From Pseudomonas sp. NFIX28 (GTDB taxonomy: Bacteria; Pseudomonadota; Gammaproteobacteria; Pseudomonadales; Pseudomonadaceae), in contig NZ_FNPW01000010.1 of the NCBI RefSeq assembly GCF_900107395.1, positions 62,001 through 126,000 on the forward strand: a stretch of DNA of 64,000 bases. Direction: 5' to 3'. Positions within the stretch are counted from its first letter, which is position 1. Each line of letters opens with the position of its first letter. Made by a program: the position numbers and the translations under genes. Positions 62,426 through 64,000 of this stretch are shown in pieces. Below the pieces are notes generated by a model that ran no database searches, had not been told where the DNA came from, and worked only from the letters and a program-made list of their open reading frames with translations.

Positions 62426-64000
62426 ATGAGCCTATTAGAAGAAGACCAACCCACCGACCTCGAGAAGATGGTCGGCCTTAGCCGCCGTGGTTTCATCAGC
62501 GCCGGCGCCCTGTGCGGCGCGGCCATGTTCCTGGGTGGCAACCTGCTGAGCCGCAGCGTGCTGGCCGCCAGTGTCAGCGCCGGCTCCAGCAAGCTGCTGG
62601 GCTTTGAAGGCATTGCCGCCGCCACCAGCGACACCGTCAGCCTGCCGCCAGGCTACAAGTCCTCGGTGCTGATCAGCTGGGGCCAGCCCCTGCAGAAGAA
62701 CGGCCCGGCCTTCGACCCAAGCGGCAATGGCACTGCCGCGGCCCAGGAAGTCCAGTTCGGCGACAACAACGACGGCATGAGCCTGTTCGCCTTCCCGGAC
62801 GACAAGAATCGCGCACTGCTGGCGATCAACAACGAATACACCAACTATCGCTACCTCTACCCTCACGGCGGCATGCCGCAGTCGGCGGAAGACGTGCGCA
62901 AGGCCCTGGCCAGCGAAGGCGTGTCGGTGATCGAAGTGCAGCGTCGCAGCGGCCAGTGGCAGTTCGTCCAGGGCTCGCGCTACAACCGGCGCATCCACGG
63001 CAACGCGCCGATCCGCCTGAGCGGCCCGGCCGCCGGCCACGCGTTGATGAAAACCAGCGCCGACAAGAGCGGCCGCAAGGTCCTCGGCACCTTCCAGAAC
63101 TGCGCCAACGGCATGACGCCTTGGGGCACCTACCTGACCTGTGAAGAGAACTTCACCGACTGCTTCGGCAGCAGCAACGCCCAGCAAACGTTCAATGCCG
63201 CGCAGAAACGTTATGGCGCCTCGGCCAGCAGCCGCGACATCAACTGGCATCAATTCGACCCGCGCTTCGACCTGGCGAAAAACCCCAACGAACTCAACCG
63301 TCACGGCTGGGTCGTGGAAATCGACCCGTTCGACCCGCAGTCCAAACCGATCAAGCGCACCGCCCTGGGCCGCTTCAAGCATGAAAACGCCGCCCTGGCC
63401 GAAACCCGCGACGGGCGCGCCGTGGTCTACATGGGCGACGACGAGCGTGGCGAGTTCATCTACAAGTTCGTCAGCCGCGACCGCATCAACCATCGCAACC
63501 CCAAGGCCAACCGTGACCTGCTGGACCACGGCACGCTGTATGTGGCGATCTTCGACAACGGCGACGGCAACCCGGACCACCCGAAAGGCCAGGGCAAGTG
63601 GGTCGAGCTGACCCATGGCAAGAACGGCATCGATGCCAGCAGCGGTTTCGCCGACCAGGCCGAAGTGTTGATCCACGCCCGCCTCGCGGCCAGCGCGGTC
63701 AAGGCCACACGCATGGACCGCCCGGAATGGATCGTGGTCAGCCCGAAGGATGGCCAGGTCTACTGCACCCTGACCAACAACTCCAAACGCGGCGAAGACG
63801 GCCAGCCGGCAGGCGGCCCGAACCCACGGGAGAAAAACGTCTACGGGCAGATCCTGCGCTGGCAGACCGGCCGTGGCGACCACGGCTCGCTGGACTTCAC
63901 CTGGGACCTGTTCGTGGTGGCCGGCAACCCGGTCGTGCATGCCGGCCAGCCCAAGGGCGGTTCGTCGAACATCACCCCGCAGAACATGTTCAACAGCCCC
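62426..64000 (+). CDS. PhoX-family alkaline phosphatase / DUF839, 3' truncated by window
   Basis: The first 525 codons are present; no stop before the window end. A twin-arginine signal (SRRGFISAGALCGAAMF) follows a short N-terminus. The core has the PhoX segments NNEYTNYRYLYP, NCANGMTPWGTYLTCEENF and RFKHENAALA, which bind Ca/Fe cofactors. PhoX is exported by Tat and dephosphorylates organic phosphates. CAGGAG is upstream of ATG 62426. The gene is well supported, but the C-terminal part is not in the window. Confidence 0.9.
   Translation, partial: MSLLEEDQPTDLEKMVGLSRRGFISAGALCGAAMFLGGNLLSRSVLAASVSAGSSKLLGFEGIAAATSDTVSLPPGYKSSVLISWGQPLQKNGPAFDPSGNGTAAAQEVQFGDNNDGMSLFAFPDDKNRALLAINNEYTNYRYLYPHGGMPQSAEDVRKALASEGVSVIEVQRRSGQWQFVQGSRYNRRIHGNAPIRLSGPAAGHALMKTSADKSGRKVLGTFQNCANGMTPWGTYLTCEENFTDCFGSSNAQQTFNAAQKRYGASASSRDINWHQFDPRFDLAKNPNELNRHGWVVEIDPFDPQSKPIKRTALGRFKHENAALAETRDGRAVVYMGDDERGEFIYKFVSRDRINHRNPKANRDLLDHGTLYVAIFDNGDGNPDHPKGQGKWVELTHGKNGIDASSGFADQAEVLIHARLAASAVKATRMDRPEWIVVSPKDGQVYCTLTNNSKRGEDGQPAGGPNPREKNVYGQILRWQTGRGDHGSLDFTWDLFVVAGNPVVHAGQPKGGSSNITPQNMFNSP

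Noticed and set aside
62435..63940. 501-codon minus-strand frame
   Set aside because: Antisense to phoX, which has a Tat signal and conserved motifs.

Overview
The window is a stretch of a fluorescent Pseudomonas chromosome (P. fluorescens/protegens/chlororaphis type). Evidence is the high-GC coding style, the conserved pqqFABCDE - davAB block, the bioBFHCD operon, three paralogous long acyl-CoA dehydrogenases and palindromic REP elements. Roughly the first 30.3 kb is an integrated temperate phage. The rest is host core genome.

Prophage (1 to about 30312). The left end of the prophage lies outside the window. A divergent control region with two GGTTCCAA-type operators (61-100) separates the first codons of a leftward gene, probably the repressor, from a Cox-like regulator. 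A large toprim primase/helicase follows, then a block of about 14 TGTTCCGG iterons around an AT-rich stretch, which looks like the phage replication origin. Next come small unknown genes, an AT-rich cargo island with a secreted repeat protein (4776-5843, minus), and an Ogr-type late activator. The P2-type head genes follow, with portal and terminase leftward and scaffold, capsid, small terminase and completion proteins rightward. The tail is contractile and HP1/K139-like: DUF2586 sheath, DUF2597 tube, tail chaperone with a -1 frameshift site, tape measure, baseplate, fibre, hub and spike. A TraR-like zinc finger, holin, SAR-type lysozyme and nested Rz/Rz1 sit between tube and chaperone. After the spike are right-end cargo genes: a 15-codon peptide unit with its own promoter and terminator, a DUF4760-like membrane protein and a mini HEAT protein. 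The junction is the displaced 3' half of a tRNA-Met(CAT) gene (30312-30356).

Host, first part (30.3-47.9 kb). A hexapeptide acetyltransferase and a DUF115/sialyltransferase-like protein (surface polysaccharide type) come first. An Lrp/AsnC regulator then precedes lysine catabolism genes davB (lysine 2-monooxygenase) and davA (5-aminopentanamidase). The PQQ cofactor cluster follows: pqqF, pqqA (24 codons), an attenuator-like terminator, pqqB, C, D, E and an S9 peptidase. A Pmp3/YqaE membrane peptide, a HigBA-type toxin-antitoxin pair whose toxin is frameshifted, and an aminotransferase-MOSC operon divergent from a LysR regulator complete this part.

Host, second part (48-64 kb). Three about 600-residue acyl-CoA dehydrogenases with a diguanylate cyclase between two of them are all leftward. 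The third has two PsrA-like boxes upstream. A short flagellar-rod-like protein precedes the compact biotin operon bioB-F-H-C-D (no bioA here). A BirA-like operator lies between bioB and divergent comF. A ModE-type regulator and a truncated PhoX-family phosphatase end the window.
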